Below are positions 24,698 to 37,139 of a DNA stretch of 64,000 nucleotides, one piece after another. Source of the stretch: Catonia carolina. Lineage: Eukaryota; Arthropoda; Insecta; Hemiptera; Achilidae. Made by a program: the position numbers and the translations under genes. The notes beneath the pieces were generated by a model. The model had not been told where the DNA came from, did not search any database, and saw only the letters and a program-made list of their open reading frames with translations. The stretch covers positions 1,499,501-1,563,500 of the forward strand of contig JAQMRL010000011.1 in the NCBI GenBank assembly GCA_035578175.1, written 5' to 3'. Position 1 is the first letter of the stretch. Each line of letters opens with the position of its first letter.

Positions 24698-25088
24698 CTG
24701 CCCGTAACAGACAGGTGGAGTGTATAATTATTTGCACTTAATCTGTTAGTTTCAGGGCTACAAAAAATTTTTCTATTTCTTATCACATGGTCAGCCAATT
24801 AAATTACTGAATCATTTAAGAACAGAAGAGGTAGAGGTGTAAAAGACACTAATCAGAGTTATCTTCTCTGAAAGTAATAAATTTCATTATACAGACAGAA
24901 GTGTAGTGAATGAAGTGAAGGTGTCATTTGCAAGGTGAAAAATATGTGCTTTTCAGAGGGCCTGGCATGCTGATAAGCATACTTTTCAACTCAGTGGGGA
25001 AAGTATAGTAAACAACCTCACTCCTCGTTTTACGTAGTAAAACCTCTAGAGGTTCAAACCAGCCTTTCGGCTAATGTAAACAACAACA
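24698..25088 (+). repeat. Repeat C copy 4, full length with target duplication
   Basis: 391 bp, starting CTGCCCGTAACAG and ending AACAACA. Flanked by a direct TATGATTTT at 24689-24697 and 25089-25097. Confidence 0.85.
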
Positions 25089-25089
25089 T

Positions 25090-27655
25090 ATGATTTTATC
25101 TTCTGAATTTATGTAAATCAGTTTACCTAAATATAAAAAATAATTTTTTATTTATCAATAATTTTTTTAAAGATTCTTTTAGTACTTTAAAGAGAATTAC
25201 TTAATAAATAAATTTGGCCTAAAAATTAATGTGATTGACTTTGGCTCAGGAATTAAGAAGAAAATGAATAATGTTTGTTTTGTATTGAATTTTAATAATA
25301 ATTTTTAAATTTATTGCTGCCTTAAAATCTATATGTTTTAATGTTAGGTTATTGGATGTATTCATAAATATCAATCAATTTGTAATGTTATTTTGAAATC
25401 GATGTAAAAAAATTACAATTTTCCTGTGTTCTAATATATTGTTTAACGTGATTTATTTGTGTTATATTTTGAAATTTTCTGTTTTATACTACACTAAAAT
25501 TCATGAAATTTTAATCCAGAATATTAAAAAAAAATTGAACATTATCCAATGACCTTTAATACTTTTTATGTTTATTAAAAAATAAAACTAAAATGAATAA
25601 GAAAAATTTTGATTTATAATTGTTTAAATAAACCAAAATATCATTTTTATTTAAATTTTGTAATTCATACCTGTAATTGTAGAAAAACCTCTGTAATAAT
25701 TGGTTAATTTAATTATGAGAATTTTAAATTAACTTCAGTGAAATGGTTTTCCTGATTTTTATGACTAAATTTTATAATTGAAGAGCTTAGAGAATGAACT
25801 TGCTATGTATGTAAAAAAAATACAGTTTAATTATAAAAGAAAATTTTATCAAAGTTGAAAGGATCATCTATTTGTAAATTGTCTGATTTCTTTCATTTTT
25901 GTACTTACATGAAAATTTAAATTATGCAATAAAAAATTCTTTAAACTTATAAATATAATTTTCTTATCCATTTAACTCCTTCAGCCAATAAAAATCTGTA
26001 TTGTATTGTATCTTCTGTTAGTGGATGAATGGTAGGTATTTCAATACCTAATACAAGACAAAGATTTTCGTAAAAAATTTATTTTAGACATACTTTATAA
26101 CACCTTTGAATGATGAATTGTTTTGCGTTCAAAATGGAACAATTATACCACCCTGTTTGACAAAAATTTTGTTCCACTTTCTCCCGAAACGATGAAATTT
26201 TTGTTCGTTCAGATATTCTCTTTCTTTTCGTATCTCTTTCTATTTTTCCTTTTACGCAGGAGAAATATCTAATAATTATAAACTAGTTTTCTAAGTACAA
26301 TTCAAACTAAGCAATCTTTATCCTTAATTTTATGCAAGGGATTTTTATCTTTTTGTTTCTTAATGTTTATTGTTTTTTTTAATTCTAAAAAGCCAATGTC
26401 TAAAATTGTAGTCCATTCTGATAAAAGAAGGCAACAAGTGATCTGAACACTTATTATCTACTTCAGAACATAGAATTAAGCTGTACAATTAGTCTTTTTA
26501 TGCTATAAAATATGCATGTACCATCGTTATCAGTCACAAAATCTGTTTTTAAATAAATGTTACATAGCATCTTTATCCTTTTAGCTCTTCAGTTGTTTAA
26601 CAACCTAGGTTTTAGATTTCAGTGTAAGAAAATATTAGATGCCTTTAAATTAAAAAAAAAAGTATAAATAAGTTTAAATATAATGCATTTAAAGTGTGTA
26701 AGTAATAAAAAATTTCAGTGCTACAGAATCAGAATTTCGTATATGAAAGATATTTGATCTATGATCTATGAGATTTCAACAAAAATTATTTGTTATTCAT
26801 AGAATTAATCTATGATATTCTAACAATCCACATGTTGCTTTAGCATTAAATTTGCCACACAATATAAAATATATACTCTATGAAAATTACAGAGATTTTT
26901 CAAAAATACATAAATATTGTCTTGTACTTAGAATAATAATAATACATAATATAATAAATTGTAATAAAAGACATTTATGAATTATTTTATTGATATATTT
27001 ATGTGATATATACATCAGTAAATATAAGAGTTTATAATATAATATAATAATGAACAAATGAACAACATAAGTTGAAAAATCGAAACAGTTTTATTTAGAT
27101 AGGTATTTATTATAATAAAAAATAATTAATAATGAGTTTGTATAAGTAATACTGTTATAAAAATATTAAGCCTTTCGCTTCGACCAATTTTTTACTGTGA
27201 ACCGTTTTGTATCAGTCTGTGTAATATTGTAAAATAGGTATTTTATTTAAATAATAATTCCTGTATCAGTAAATTAAGTTTGCTGCCTGTATTTTTTTTT
27301 TGTTAATTGTTAGTTTTTAAATACATAGAATGTAATAATATAATTAAGACATTTTTTTTGTTGTAATTTTGTTTTTTATTCTTTTATTATTTTAATACGT
27401 CAAGCAGTTCCCTGCTGACATCTGCGGCTGCCCAATATGTCTTTCAACATTTGTACAGATTTTTCACTTTTGTATGTAGTGGAATCCTATAATGATTATT
27501 ATTATTGTAATTAATTATTTTTATGTTTATTATCGATCGGAATTTACTTATTATTTTTTATTATTATAATTATTATTATTGTAAACAATTGAAAATAAAC
27601 TCATGTTTGATTTACTTTATATTTTGTGTTATTCATTGATCGTATTTTACCTTTA
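25090..27655. other. AT-rich, no gene recognised
   Basis: Only AT-driven short ORFs. It may be 3' flank or a very long UTR of the BH3-like gene. Confidence 0.35.
27594..27599 (+). terminator. Candidate distal polyadenylation signal
   Basis: An AATAAA followed within about 15-35 bases by T/G-rich sequence, at the end of a long AT-rich stretch downstream of the BH3-like gene and just before a repeat. It could mark a very long 3' UTR, but AATAAA is common at this base composition. Confidence 0.2.
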
Positions 27656-28014
27656 TCAGACAGGTGGAGTGTTAAATTATTTGCATTCAATCTGTTAGTT
27701 ACAGGGCTACAAAAAATAATTCTGTGTCTTATCGCACGTACAGCCAATTATATGACTGAATCATTTAAAAATAAAAGAGGTAGCGGAGTAAAAGACACTA
27801 GTCAAAAGTTATCTCCTCTGAAAGTAATGAATTTCATCGTACATCCAGGCCCTGTGGTAAATGAAGTGAAGGTGTCATGTGCAGGGTGGAAAATATATGA
27901 TTTTTTAGAGGACCTAGCATGTTGGTAAGCATACTTTTCAACTCAGTAAGGAAGGCTGGTAAACCACCTCCTTCTTTGTTTTACATGGTAAAAACTCTAG
28001 AGGTTCAAACCAGC
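27656..28014 (+). repeat. Repeat C copy 5
   Basis: Starts at ATCAGACAGGTGGAG and stops at GGTTCAAACCAGCT, lacking the (AAC)n tail. The 100-codon ORF across it is a by-product of the repeat. Confidence 0.75.
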
Positions 28015-28089
28015 TAATTGGAACATATGAAGTTGACTTTAAATGTGTTTTAAATTTATAAAACATATTTTGTTATGGTTTCTTGCTCT

Positions 28090-28809
28090 ATATGAATATA
28101 TTTTAGGGTATGAATATATTTTCATGTTGATTTTTGAAATTAACTTTTCACCGGAATACACATTTTGAGGCCCACTGAACCCAGAAAACCATGTTTGTAC
28201 CAAATGGTCTGTGTGTGAACAAAATATCTCATGAATGGATTATCATTTGAAGTTGAAACTTTGAACTTGAAGTTGAACTTTGAAGTTTGGTACCACTAGG
28301 AGAACCGACACAAATGTTGCCATCAAAATTATTCAACCAGATACTTGTGGTTGAATGATTTCTGGATATCTGGTTGAATGAAATCACATGAATACTACTG
28401 TATTCTTGTGATTTTCTCAAAAAGGCTTCTACAATTATTTTTAAAAATTGTCTCAGTACATTTTTTATGCTCTACAAGATTGGGTAAGTGCTTTGTCTGC
28501 TAAATTTTAAGGAGGCTGTGCTCTAGTGGAAAAATTGTTTTTTTAATAGTGTGGCCTCAATGTGCATTTCAGAGCATATAATAAAGTTATATGAAAGAAA
28601 AAATCTACAACTTGAAGTAGTTTAGTGTCAATTAGTGATTTTTCATATTTTTAATTTTTATGGAGGTTGATTTTCATTTTGCATCATTCACTTGTGATTA
28701 AAATAAGGTTGTTTTTCATTTTACGTTGCTTACAAATGATGTAACATATGATATATTTTTTATTTATGTACATTGAGAAGAAAAAGTGTTTCACATCATA
28801 TTAAATTTT
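28090..28809 (+). repeat. Repeat R copy 2
   Basis: Begins near GAATATATTTTCATGTTGAT and includes TTTTCACCGGAATACACATT, AATATCTCATGAATGG, TCTACAAGATTGGGTAAGTG and a GTGTTTCACATCATATT end. It carries a local duplicated stretch near 28250-28290. Confidence 0.7.
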
Positions 28810-28854
28810 ACATGTGATTGTAATGTGTTAACTGTTAATACATAATGGTAAATA

Positions 28855-28910
28855 CCTAACTAGGAATTGAACCCAGGACCCCTGTGACATAGAAGCCAAT
28901 TGCACTATAT
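28855..28910 (-). repeat. SINE A head fragment, degraded
   Basis: The minus strand reads ..CCTGGGTTCAATTCCTAG with an upstream CAATTGGCTTCTATG, i.e. the anticodon-to-B-box part of the SINE A head. It lies just past a repeat R copy. Confidence 0.5.
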
Positions 28911-29207
28911 TATATGTTCTAATGGGCCTAAACAGGGTGATTACTAAGATTTTCTGGCATGTTCTGAGCACATTCTACACTTTTCTATAAACATACATAG
29001 GCCTGATTTCTACTCCACCAGTTAAATGAAGTCTTAATGAAATATCTGGAATTCAAATTTACTTGACAAATATGTTGGTTTCATTTGGATTTTTTACGAA
29101 AAATTGAATAAAATAGCTCCCAAGACTATATTTGGTAGTTTATTACTAGAAAACTAGTAAAAGACGAAGAATTAGGGCCAAAAATATACTTCATTAGGTT
29201 TGTTATT

Positions 29208-29601
29208 TGCCCATAACAGGCAGGTGGAGTGTTACATTATTTGCACTTGATTTGTTAGTTCTAGGGCTACAAAAAATATTTCTGTTTTTTATCATATGAG
29301 CAGCCAATTATATGACTTAAGCATTTAAGAACAGATGTTGAGGTGTAAAAGACACTAGTCAGATTTATCTATCTCATCTGAGCATTAATGAATTTCATTA
29401 TACAGCCAGACCCTGTAGTGAATAAAGAGTGATGGTGTAATTTGCAGGATGGAAAGTAGATGCTTTTCAGAGGGCCTTGCAAGCTGATAAGCATACTTCT
29501 CCACTCAGTGAGAAAGGCAATTGTAAACCACCTCACTTCTCATTTTACTTAGTAAACCCTCTAGGGGTTCAAATCTGCCTTTCAGCTGATGACCTAAACA
29601 A
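29208..29601 (+). repeat. Repeat C copy 6
   Basis: Full-length copy. Flanks GTTTGTTAT (left) and GTTTGTCAT (right) look like a slightly diverged target duplication. Confidence 0.78.
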
Positions 29602-30550
29602 GTTTGTCATAAAATAATTTTGTTAAATGGCTGATTAATGGATACATATTAATCAACACTAGTGGAGAATTTGATTCTGAACAAAATAATTTAAGTTAAG
29701 GAACAAAATTAAATATAAATGGCAAATATTGAATTTTATTTATATCAAATGGATTTAAAATATAATGAAAAATTTGTGATCAAACTGAAAATCTATCAGT
29801 TGATACTTAAGTTCCAGGTAAACTAACTCCCATTTATCATATGTTAGAATAAATTAGAAAACTCTGAACTTTTTATGTTATACATTTGTCTGCAAAATTG
29901 CAGATCACACATATTGCCCATTGACCAATTCATCACTTTTGGAAATACCAATTCAAGTGGTCTATCACTGCTAGCAAGAAGTAGGAAGGCATTGTCATGC
30001 TGTAGAGGAAGTGGAAGGTATCGTATTATCCTGCTGGTAATACATCATCTCAGCACTAAAGGAATGTTATTAAACAACTATAGCAGTTGTTCCTATTGAA
30101 ACTGTAAGTAAATTTTGGCATTTAATGCCCTGGGAAAATGAGTGTTCTTACCAACAAATCAATAACACCACAGCTCACATTGATGCTGAATCGTTAATGA
30201 GTGTTTAGGTTTATCACTGTATGAGGAATGCATTCTGTTCTTATGTGATTATTTCATATAAAGTGTTGACTCCCTTACATCTGAATTGAGTCTAGTCAGC
30301 AAAGTCTGTATGTCTGTTGTATTGGGTAAAAATTATTATCAGATGATATCCTTGCTGGATTAAAAAGTTAGTGGGTAAGCAGAAAGTTAAAAAATAAAAA
30401 TAAAAAGATTTTAAATTACATGAAAAACTGGTAGAAATTTCAATACAATTAATATTAAGGTTTATTCTTGACATAACCCTTTTTTTAGTGTCTCCTGGAA
30501 TCAATTACAAATAAACTTTTACAGTGAACTCTTTATTTTCTCTTGCCTTA

Positions 30551-31432
30551 TATAAATATATTGGAAAGAAAAGTAATGTTTTCATGTCGATTTTTCACTG
30601 AAGACTCGATTTTCACCGGATATACACGTTTTCAGGCCTTCTGAACCCAAAAACCATGTTTTTAGTGATTGGTCTGGTGTGTGTGAATAAAACATCTCAA
30701 GAAAGAAATAGCGTACGAAGTTGAGATTTGAAACGTTAGTTAGGTAGCGTAGTGGTTAGCGCAACTGGCTTTTAGCCGGGGCCCCGGGTTCGATTCCCGG
30801 TCAGGTCTGGCCTTTTTTTCATTACTAATTGTCATGTATCATCATACTCCACCGTCTGCATTAGCAGAAATTTGTAAACAGTCAGACACAAAACAAAAAA
30901 AACTAGAGGGCCCTTCACGAATATTTTCATCAAAATCTGTCAACCGAAAGAAGTAGTTTTTTATTCGTGCAATTTTTAACTTTTTGCGATTTTCTCAAAA
31001 ACGGCTTCTACGATTTTTTTAAATCGCCTTATTTGCTACATTTTTTATGCTTTACAAAATAGGGTAAACGCCATGTCTGCTGAAATTCTTGAGAAGGCTG
31101 TGCTCTTGTAGAAATTTTTTTTAATTTTTGAGACTGGAGCCTTAATATGCATTCGAGGGGAAAATGTGTATAATTAAAGTTGTAGAACAATAAAAAACCT
31201 ACAACTTTTATTTCAAGCATTTTTCTCTGGAGAGCCTAGATTAGCGGCAGTTAGTTATTTCCCGAATTTTAAGTCGAACAGAGGTTGGTTTTATTTTGTG
31301 TCATTCACTCATGATTAAAATTAGTTTGTTTTTAATTTTAAATTGTTTTCTAATGATTGAAAATAGGTTGTATTGTTAATTATTAACCTTGGGAAGAAGT
31401 GTAGTCGTGTGAGTGTTTCACATCAAATTCTT
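30551..31432 (+). repeat. Repeat R copy 3, interrupted by a SINE A
   Basis: Starts near AATATATTGGAAAGAAAAGT and ends GTGTTTCACATCAAATTC. It is split by the full-length SINE A at 30741-30902, with R homology resuming at CACGAATATTTTCATC. Confidence 0.72.
30741..30902 (+). repeat. SINE A, full length, nested in repeat R
   Basis: The best SINE A copy: A box TAGCGTAGTGGTTAGCGC, B box GGTTCGATTCCCGG, body with CTGCATTAGCAGAAAT and an A-rich end. It splits a repeat R copy, so it is younger than that copy. Confidence 0.85.
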
Positions 31433-31439
31433 TACCTTA

Positions 31440-32755
31440 TGTTAATGTAAGGAATCAGCATTTTAAAAGTGTTTTGCATATTTCAGAGACATGTAAAAAC
31501 TTATAAAATTGTTTATTAATTGTGAGTACATCATAGTCCAATACTATTTCATAATAATGCGGGTAGATGAAGCTGAAAGGAGTAAACGTGCGGTGGTTTA
31601 TTATCTGGTTGGTTTGATTTAAGGGAAGAAAGGGGTTGATGTTAACCTAAGTAGAAAATACATTAATCACAAGTCTAAGACAGACCATGGTGGAGATATC
31701 AGACTTTGTTTCTCCATTACCATACTGATGAAGTACTGGTATCATTCCTTGCACTACGTAGGCATATCAACCATCCCTTCATTGAACGGACTTCAACTGT
31801 CTTACTTGTATCCGTATATATTATAATACGTTAGTGAATGCTGAAATGTTTTGTTATAAGATACTGCTGCATTGTAAACAGCATTAGCATTGTAATTGTA
31901 TTCTCTTGGCAACGGATTCAAACCGAATAAATCAAATGTCTAACCTAACCTGATAATGGCGCTGATTAATCGTTAGGATTTACAACCAACTCTAACGATC
32001 TTGTTGAATTAACATATCACCTGATAATTATTCCACTTAAGTCAGTTTGAATTTGAAACTGTTTTTCTGAAACTGAAACTGATAGAAGATCATGTCGACA
32101 TCGTGGGGATTACCACCTGGTCGAACAGGATGACGGGACGGGGGTTCTTCATTAAGAACGTTTCCGAGGGTTAGTTGAAGAAATAGCCCGTTTCAGGATC
32201 AGAAAAACGCACGGGGTATTAGTGACCAATATGTATACATATATATAGCTATCAATACACACATATCAACATGTACAAAACCAGGCTGGGCGGGTAGAAC
32301 TAGGTTGATATAATTATATATATGTAGGCCTATATATTATTTTTATTATTTTATCAAACATCCTATGAAGGATTATCAACTAGGCTGAAAGATGCGTTTC
32401 TACAGATAGTCGTGGAAAGACAGGTTCCGAAAAGTTTCCGGTGGATGTACTCCATAAATGTTTCTGATTATGTAGATGTCAGAGGTCCTTCCGCGCTCGT
32501 AAAGTTGTCTGGACGTGTTGCGAATGTAATAATGAAGCGAAGGGGTCAAAACATGTTCGTGTATAATGAAATTTGGAATTCTGTTGTGGAAGTCCTAGAT
32601 GACGCGAAGGATACGATTGTGGAAGAATGAAACTTATTTTTGTTGGTTGTCGAAAGAAGGGTTCACCAGACCAGTGACCCGTACTGAAGTTAGTATCTGA
32701 TAATGACCGTGTAGATAATTACTTTGATGAAAATGGAAGTGCCCCTAGAACGAAA
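31440..32755. other. No gene recognised
   Basis: A 72-codon plus-strand frame (32412-32630, MERQVPKSFRWMYSINVS..) lies in GC-richer sequence next to a reverse transcriptase fragment. It may be transposon-derived but I cannot place it. Confidence 0.3.
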
Positions 32756-32759
32756 AATG

Positions 32760-32990
32760 GGGTGAGTTTATATAGGAGGATCCTACCCTTACTAAGTTCT
32801 CAGCAGCATGCCTGCCAAAGTTGAACCGTTTATCCAGCATGATCCCCAAGTACCTCACTCTAGTGGCCCAGAACAATGGATGGCCGTTGACCTGAAGCGG
32901 CTCAGGTTGCTTAACTTTCGCAGTAAAATTGAGCGCTCACGTTTCTGGGGGTTGAGAGAAAGTTCCAGGTATAGCACCAGTCCGATACAA
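32760..32990 (-). pseudogene. Jockey/R1-like reverse transcriptase fragment
   Basis: The minus strand reads EPLQVNGHPLFWATRVRYLG then IMLDKRFNFGRHA, matching the RT palm-to-thumb segment with the YLG..LD motif. An upstream LNPQKRERSILLRKL piece is in another frame. Truncated on both sides. Confidence 0.7.
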
Positions 32991-33059
32991 GGAGTTTTTT
33001 CTGTACGAATTTACGTATATTTAAATATAGACGATCATTTACAATAATATTAACCTATA

Positions 33060-34070
33060 CAGGGTGATTCATGAAGTTCTCCCCCCACTTCTACAGCACA
33101 TTGTACTAGTAAAAATAATGAAAAAATGTTATATAAACATAGGTCCGAAAACGCTTCGTTAGCGAGTTACAGCTAGCGAAAGTTTCGCCTGGATTTCAGT
33201 TCACCAGGTGAAATGAGGTCTTCCTGGAATTGTGGTAAGGTAGATTAAGGGGCGAATTCAATCATTTCTTATGGTTTTTGATCTGATAAATTGAATAAAA
33301 CAGGTCCCAGAACTGTAAGTTAAATAGTTTTTGAGAAAACCAGTGTCAAATGCAAAAAATGGAGTGAAAATCACATTTTTTCATCTTTGGGCAAGAATAA
33401 CTTTGTTATTTCACCAAGAAACAGTTAAAATTTTTCAATAAAAAATGTAGAAAATTTTATTCTGAACAAACCGGTGTAAATAAAGTACACAGAAAGCGAA
33501 TAGTTTTTGAGAAAACCAGTGTCAAATGCAAAAAAATGGAGTGAAAAAAACACATTTTTTCATTTTAGTTTTTCCGGTTAATTTTACTTTGTACTCTTAT
33601 GAATAAAAACTCATTTAATCAAACATCTATTCGCTTTCTGTGTACTTAATTTACACCGGTTTGTTCAGAATAAAATTTTCTACATGTTTTATTGAAAAAT
33701 TTTAACTGTTTCTTGGTGAAATAACACAGTTATCCTTGCCCAAAGATGAAAAAATAAGTTTTTCACTCCATTTTTTGCATTTGACACTGGTTTTCTTAAA
33801 AACTATTTAACTTACAGATCTGGGACCTGTTTTATTCAATTTATCAGATCAAAAACCATAAGAAATGATTGAATTTGCCCCTTAATCTACCTTACCACAA
33901 TTCCAGGAAGACCTCATTTCACCTGGTGAACTGAAATCCAGGCGAAACTTTCGCTAGCTGTAACTCGCTAACGAAGCGTTTTCGGACCTATGTTTATATA
34001 ACATTTTTTCATTATTTTTACTAGTACAATGTGCTGTAGAAGTGGGGGGAGAACTTCATGAATCACCCTG
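33060..34070. mobile_element. Foldback DNA element with 444-bp inverted arms
   Basis: The left arm 33060-33503 and right arm 33627-34070 are near-perfect reverse complements of equal length, with a 123-bp loop. Both ends read CAGGGTGATTCATGAAG and are flanked by TA, as expected of Tc1/mariner-type insertion. No transposase is present. The segment at about 33324-33384 is repeated directly at about 33500-33564, so the loop begins with a second copy of arm sequence. Confidence 0.88.
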
Positions 34071-34235
34071 TATTCATAAAAACGTTGCAATATTCTACTG
34101 TTGAAGTTGCTTCGAGTTTAATTCACCGTGTTGGTATTCCTGAGTTTCTAAAAAATATTTTCTATAACAAGAGGGTAGTCAGTACGAATTGTATTCAAAT
34201 TATAGATTCTCAAATTTTGCGTTTTAAATATAGTT

Positions 34236-34560
34236 AACCCACCGGGTTGGTCTAGAGGTAAAGTCATCGCTGCAAGTCAGTAGTTTAACAGCTGATTTTC
34301 GAAGACGAAGGTTCCTGGTTCAAATTATAGTAAACGTAGTTACTTTTATACGATTTGAATACTAAACAGTGGTCACCGGTGTACTTAAATGGCTGGGGTT
34401 CAATTACCAAAACCTTTCAGGAATGGTCGGCCTGGGTCTGTACAAGACTACACCTCGTTTACACGTCATACATATCCTCATATCATTTGGTCATGGGGTT
34501 GCTTATCTCTTAAATTGAACAGATTGCAACGTAAACACATTAAGGATAAAAAAAACAGTA
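34236..34560 (+). repeat. SINE D, full length
   Basis: A tRNA-like head with A box TTGGTCTAGAGGTAAAGTC, intervening ..TGCAAGTCAG.. and B box GGTTCCTGGTTCAAATTA, then a ~240-bp unrelated body including GGTCGGCCTGGGTCTGTACA and CATGGGGTTGCTTATCTC, ending in an A-rich tail. The 70-codon ORF over it is incidental. Confidence 0.78.
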
Positions 34561-34728
34561 GTTTGGAATTTCCTCTTTCTGGCTCTTTAATAGCGTATTA
34601 ATCACATCGCTATGACAACTACAATATACAGTATTTTTAGATTTTCTACAACTCATGTTCTTGTTAATAAAAAAAGTTCAATTTTCTAAGGAACTTGATT
34701 GTACGTTAGTTAATATTTTGTAATATTG

Positions 34729-34826
34729 TTGTTTAGGTCAACAGCCAAAAGGCTGATTTGAACCTCTAAAGATTTTACTAAGTAAAAACGAGGAGTGAGG
34801 TAGTTTACATTTGCCATCCTCACTTT
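34729..34826 (-). repeat. Repeat C copy 7, tail fragment
   Basis: Only about 100 bp of the 3' end remains (TTGTTGTTTAGGTCAACAGC through the AACGAGGAGTGAGG region). Confidence 0.7.
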
Positions 34827-34988
34827 GCAATATTAACATAAATTATTATTTAATATTATTAGAGTTTAGTTTGGCATTGGGTTTATATTTTCTTCTACTT
34901 TAGTTTTTTTTACTGTCAGCTGTATTTTTTGTAAACAGTACGATTTCATACCTTGTAATCTTGTAACTAGTCTTATTCAGCTTTACCT

Positions 34989-35567
34989 TGATACTGTTTT
35001 TAATTGTACGCCGGTCCGTAGTTCATATTTTGTCTACTATGCGCTGTGATGGGGGTTGCTGCTGCCGATAGAATGCGCCAGCGGTCATACCTCTCACAGC
35101 GCATGTACCAAGTGGCATCATATAGTATCTGCGACTGGCGAGGCAAGAGTGGAGCAGGTGACAGTATCGATACTCTGTGTTACGAGGAATCGATACGGGT
35201 AAGTGACAGCTCAACATTGAGTTTCATTCCAGTCATCTCTACCCCAGTCATCTCTACCCCTCGCTTCACCGGCGACTGCTCCCCTTCGGAGGCAGCGGTA
35301 TAAGGTGTACGCTGCGTCGGCGACGCGCTCCTATTAGATTAGGCAGCGGTACAGACGATCCCTATTTCACTTAACCGGTGACTGCTCCTCCTCGGAGGCA
35401 GCGGTGAAGGTGATCGCTGTGTCGGCGGCTGCTCCTAATCTTTTAGGCAGCGGCGAAGACGACTTCCCTCCCCCCTTCGATGGTTTTCATTATTTTGAAC
35501 AACACCGCCGGAGGCCCGGCCGGTCCTATGAGCTCGACGACTGCGCTACTTGAAGCCGGTGGCGACA
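34989..35567 (+). repeat. 5' LTR
   Basis: 579 bp, starting TGATACTG and ending GGCGACA. Same start, end and length as the copy 2466 bp downstream. It includes internal repeats of the form CGGAGGCAGCGG and TTAGGCAGCGG. Confidence 0.88.
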
Positions 35568-35569
35568 AT

Positions 35570-35587
35570 TGGCGCCCAACGTGGGGC
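35570..35587 (+). other. Primer-binding site, Lys-tRNA type
   Basis: TGGCGCCCAACGTGGGGC begins two bases after the 5' LTR. Eighteen bases are complementary to the 3' end expected of a tRNA-Lys, the primer also used by some vertebrate retroviruses. Confidence 0.75.
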
Positions 35588-35696
35588 GATTCATGAAGAG
35601 TGCTTCGTGAGGACCGACGATCATAGGACCCGACAACTACAGTCTACACTTTCTGGGAAAGTATAAAATCCAGTGGCGCCCAATTCAATCTACAAC

Positions 35697-35981
35697 ATGG
35701 AAGTATCAGCCGAACAATCCTGTACAACGGATCTCTGCATCCGGCCAATGACCGACATCACGAACCAAGAGAGTGTATCCACTGCGCTCGAACGTTCTAT
35801 CTCGCCTATATCCAGCCTGCCACTGACCCGAGGTACGTCTACCACAGCATGGAGCTCGTCGACACGGAACACAACCACTACAGGGGTGCCTGTCACAATT
35901 CCACCTACAGTAACAGACACCACCTCGGAGTCAGCAGCTGTAACACAGATGTCTAACACCAGCATCCGCCGGACAGCCTAG
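35697..35981 (+). CDS. Small ORF inside the LTR element
   Basis: Ninety-four codons from the ATG at 35697 (MEVSAEQSCTT..), Thr/Ser-rich with no recognisable Gag motif. It occupies the position where gag would start, so it may be a gag-leader remnant or chance. A second TGGCGCCCAA motif lies just upstream at 35674-35683. Confidence 0.25.
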   Translation: MEVSAEQSCTTDLCIRPMTDITNQESVSTALERSISPISSLPLTRGTSTTAWSSSTRNTTTTGVPVTIPPTVTDTTSESAAVTQMSNTSIRRTA

Positions 35982-37139
35982 TCCGAGCAGTATTCAGACG
36001 ACAAGAAACATGGCTCTTACTCAACCTACCTACACGTCCCTAACCACCTTATCTTCTGCATTCCATTCAACTACCGCCAATCTAAACATGTCTTTCCAAG
36101 TACCTACCAAATCTATCCTTCCTTTTCACTCAGTATCCTTACAACAGATGACTAACTTCATCCCACCAGCATCCTCCGACTAGCCAACCACTGCCTGAGC
36201 CACCCTCACTACAACATCAAGACAACACAACTACATGATTCCGCCACCAGTGAAAAGATTACTCGTTGGCATCCGATACAACCCTGTTCAGAAGAACAAC
36301 ATACCGCCGCCGCTAATACAAACTTCGGACCACGCTACCCAGTGATCCACAAGTCTTAATATATGATGTTCATGTGAGAGAGCCAGATTGGCGACTCATC
36401 GTTCCCGCAGCTGTCAGGAGCCACATAAGATATCTATTATCACGACGACGATCCCGCGGAGCATCCAGGAACCGAAGACACCTACCGAACAGCAGCACGG
36501 CAATTCACATGACCACTACTTCGAGCCCACATCGATCGCTACGTCACCCAGTGCCTGCTCTGCGCCTGCACCGAAGGCAACACCCACTCACGACCAGCTG
36601 ACCAACGCCACGCCGCCCCTATCATCCTAGGGAAACGGTCTGCCTGGCTCTGATGGCCCGTACCTTCTCAGGTCAAAACCGCAACATACTGGACGTGCCG
36701 ACTCATTCTCTCGAAGCCTACCCCATGCCGAATTCAGAAGCGTACACAATCATCACCACAACAAAAACAGTGAGTTCAGTGCAGTGAAATTAAAAAAAAA
36801 AAAATCCCACACACCATACAAGTCCGTTTTTAAAATGTGTATTAAATAAATAACGTGTAGTGTAAATATATATAAGTAATTGTGAATATGGTTTAGTAAG
36901 TAAAAAAAAAAAACCACTAACAAGTGATGTGTATATAATATAATATGTGTATATAATGTAAATGTAGTGCAACGTTTAAGTGTAAATATTAGTAACATTA
37001 GTAAGTAAGAATTCCTCAATATTATAATCACCTAACTTTTAGCATGTAACTTAAGTACTTCCTGTAATTGTACATAATGTAGCATAGTAAGTAGCTTTTA
37101 ATACCTCGGTTGCAACCATCCTTTCTTCTTTTCAATTAT

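Noticed and set aside
27626..27928. 100-codon ORF
   Set aside because: Lies over repeat C copy 5; similar frames appear in other copies, so it is repeat-derived.
30741..30902. tRNA gene
   Set aside because: A and B boxes are present but the sequence continues into a SINE body, and the same unit recurs elsewhere; no intact cloverleaf was seen.
35046..35303. 85-codon ORF repeated at 37512-37769
   Set aside because: Both lie inside the LTRs; the duplication reflects the two LTR copies and no domain is visible.
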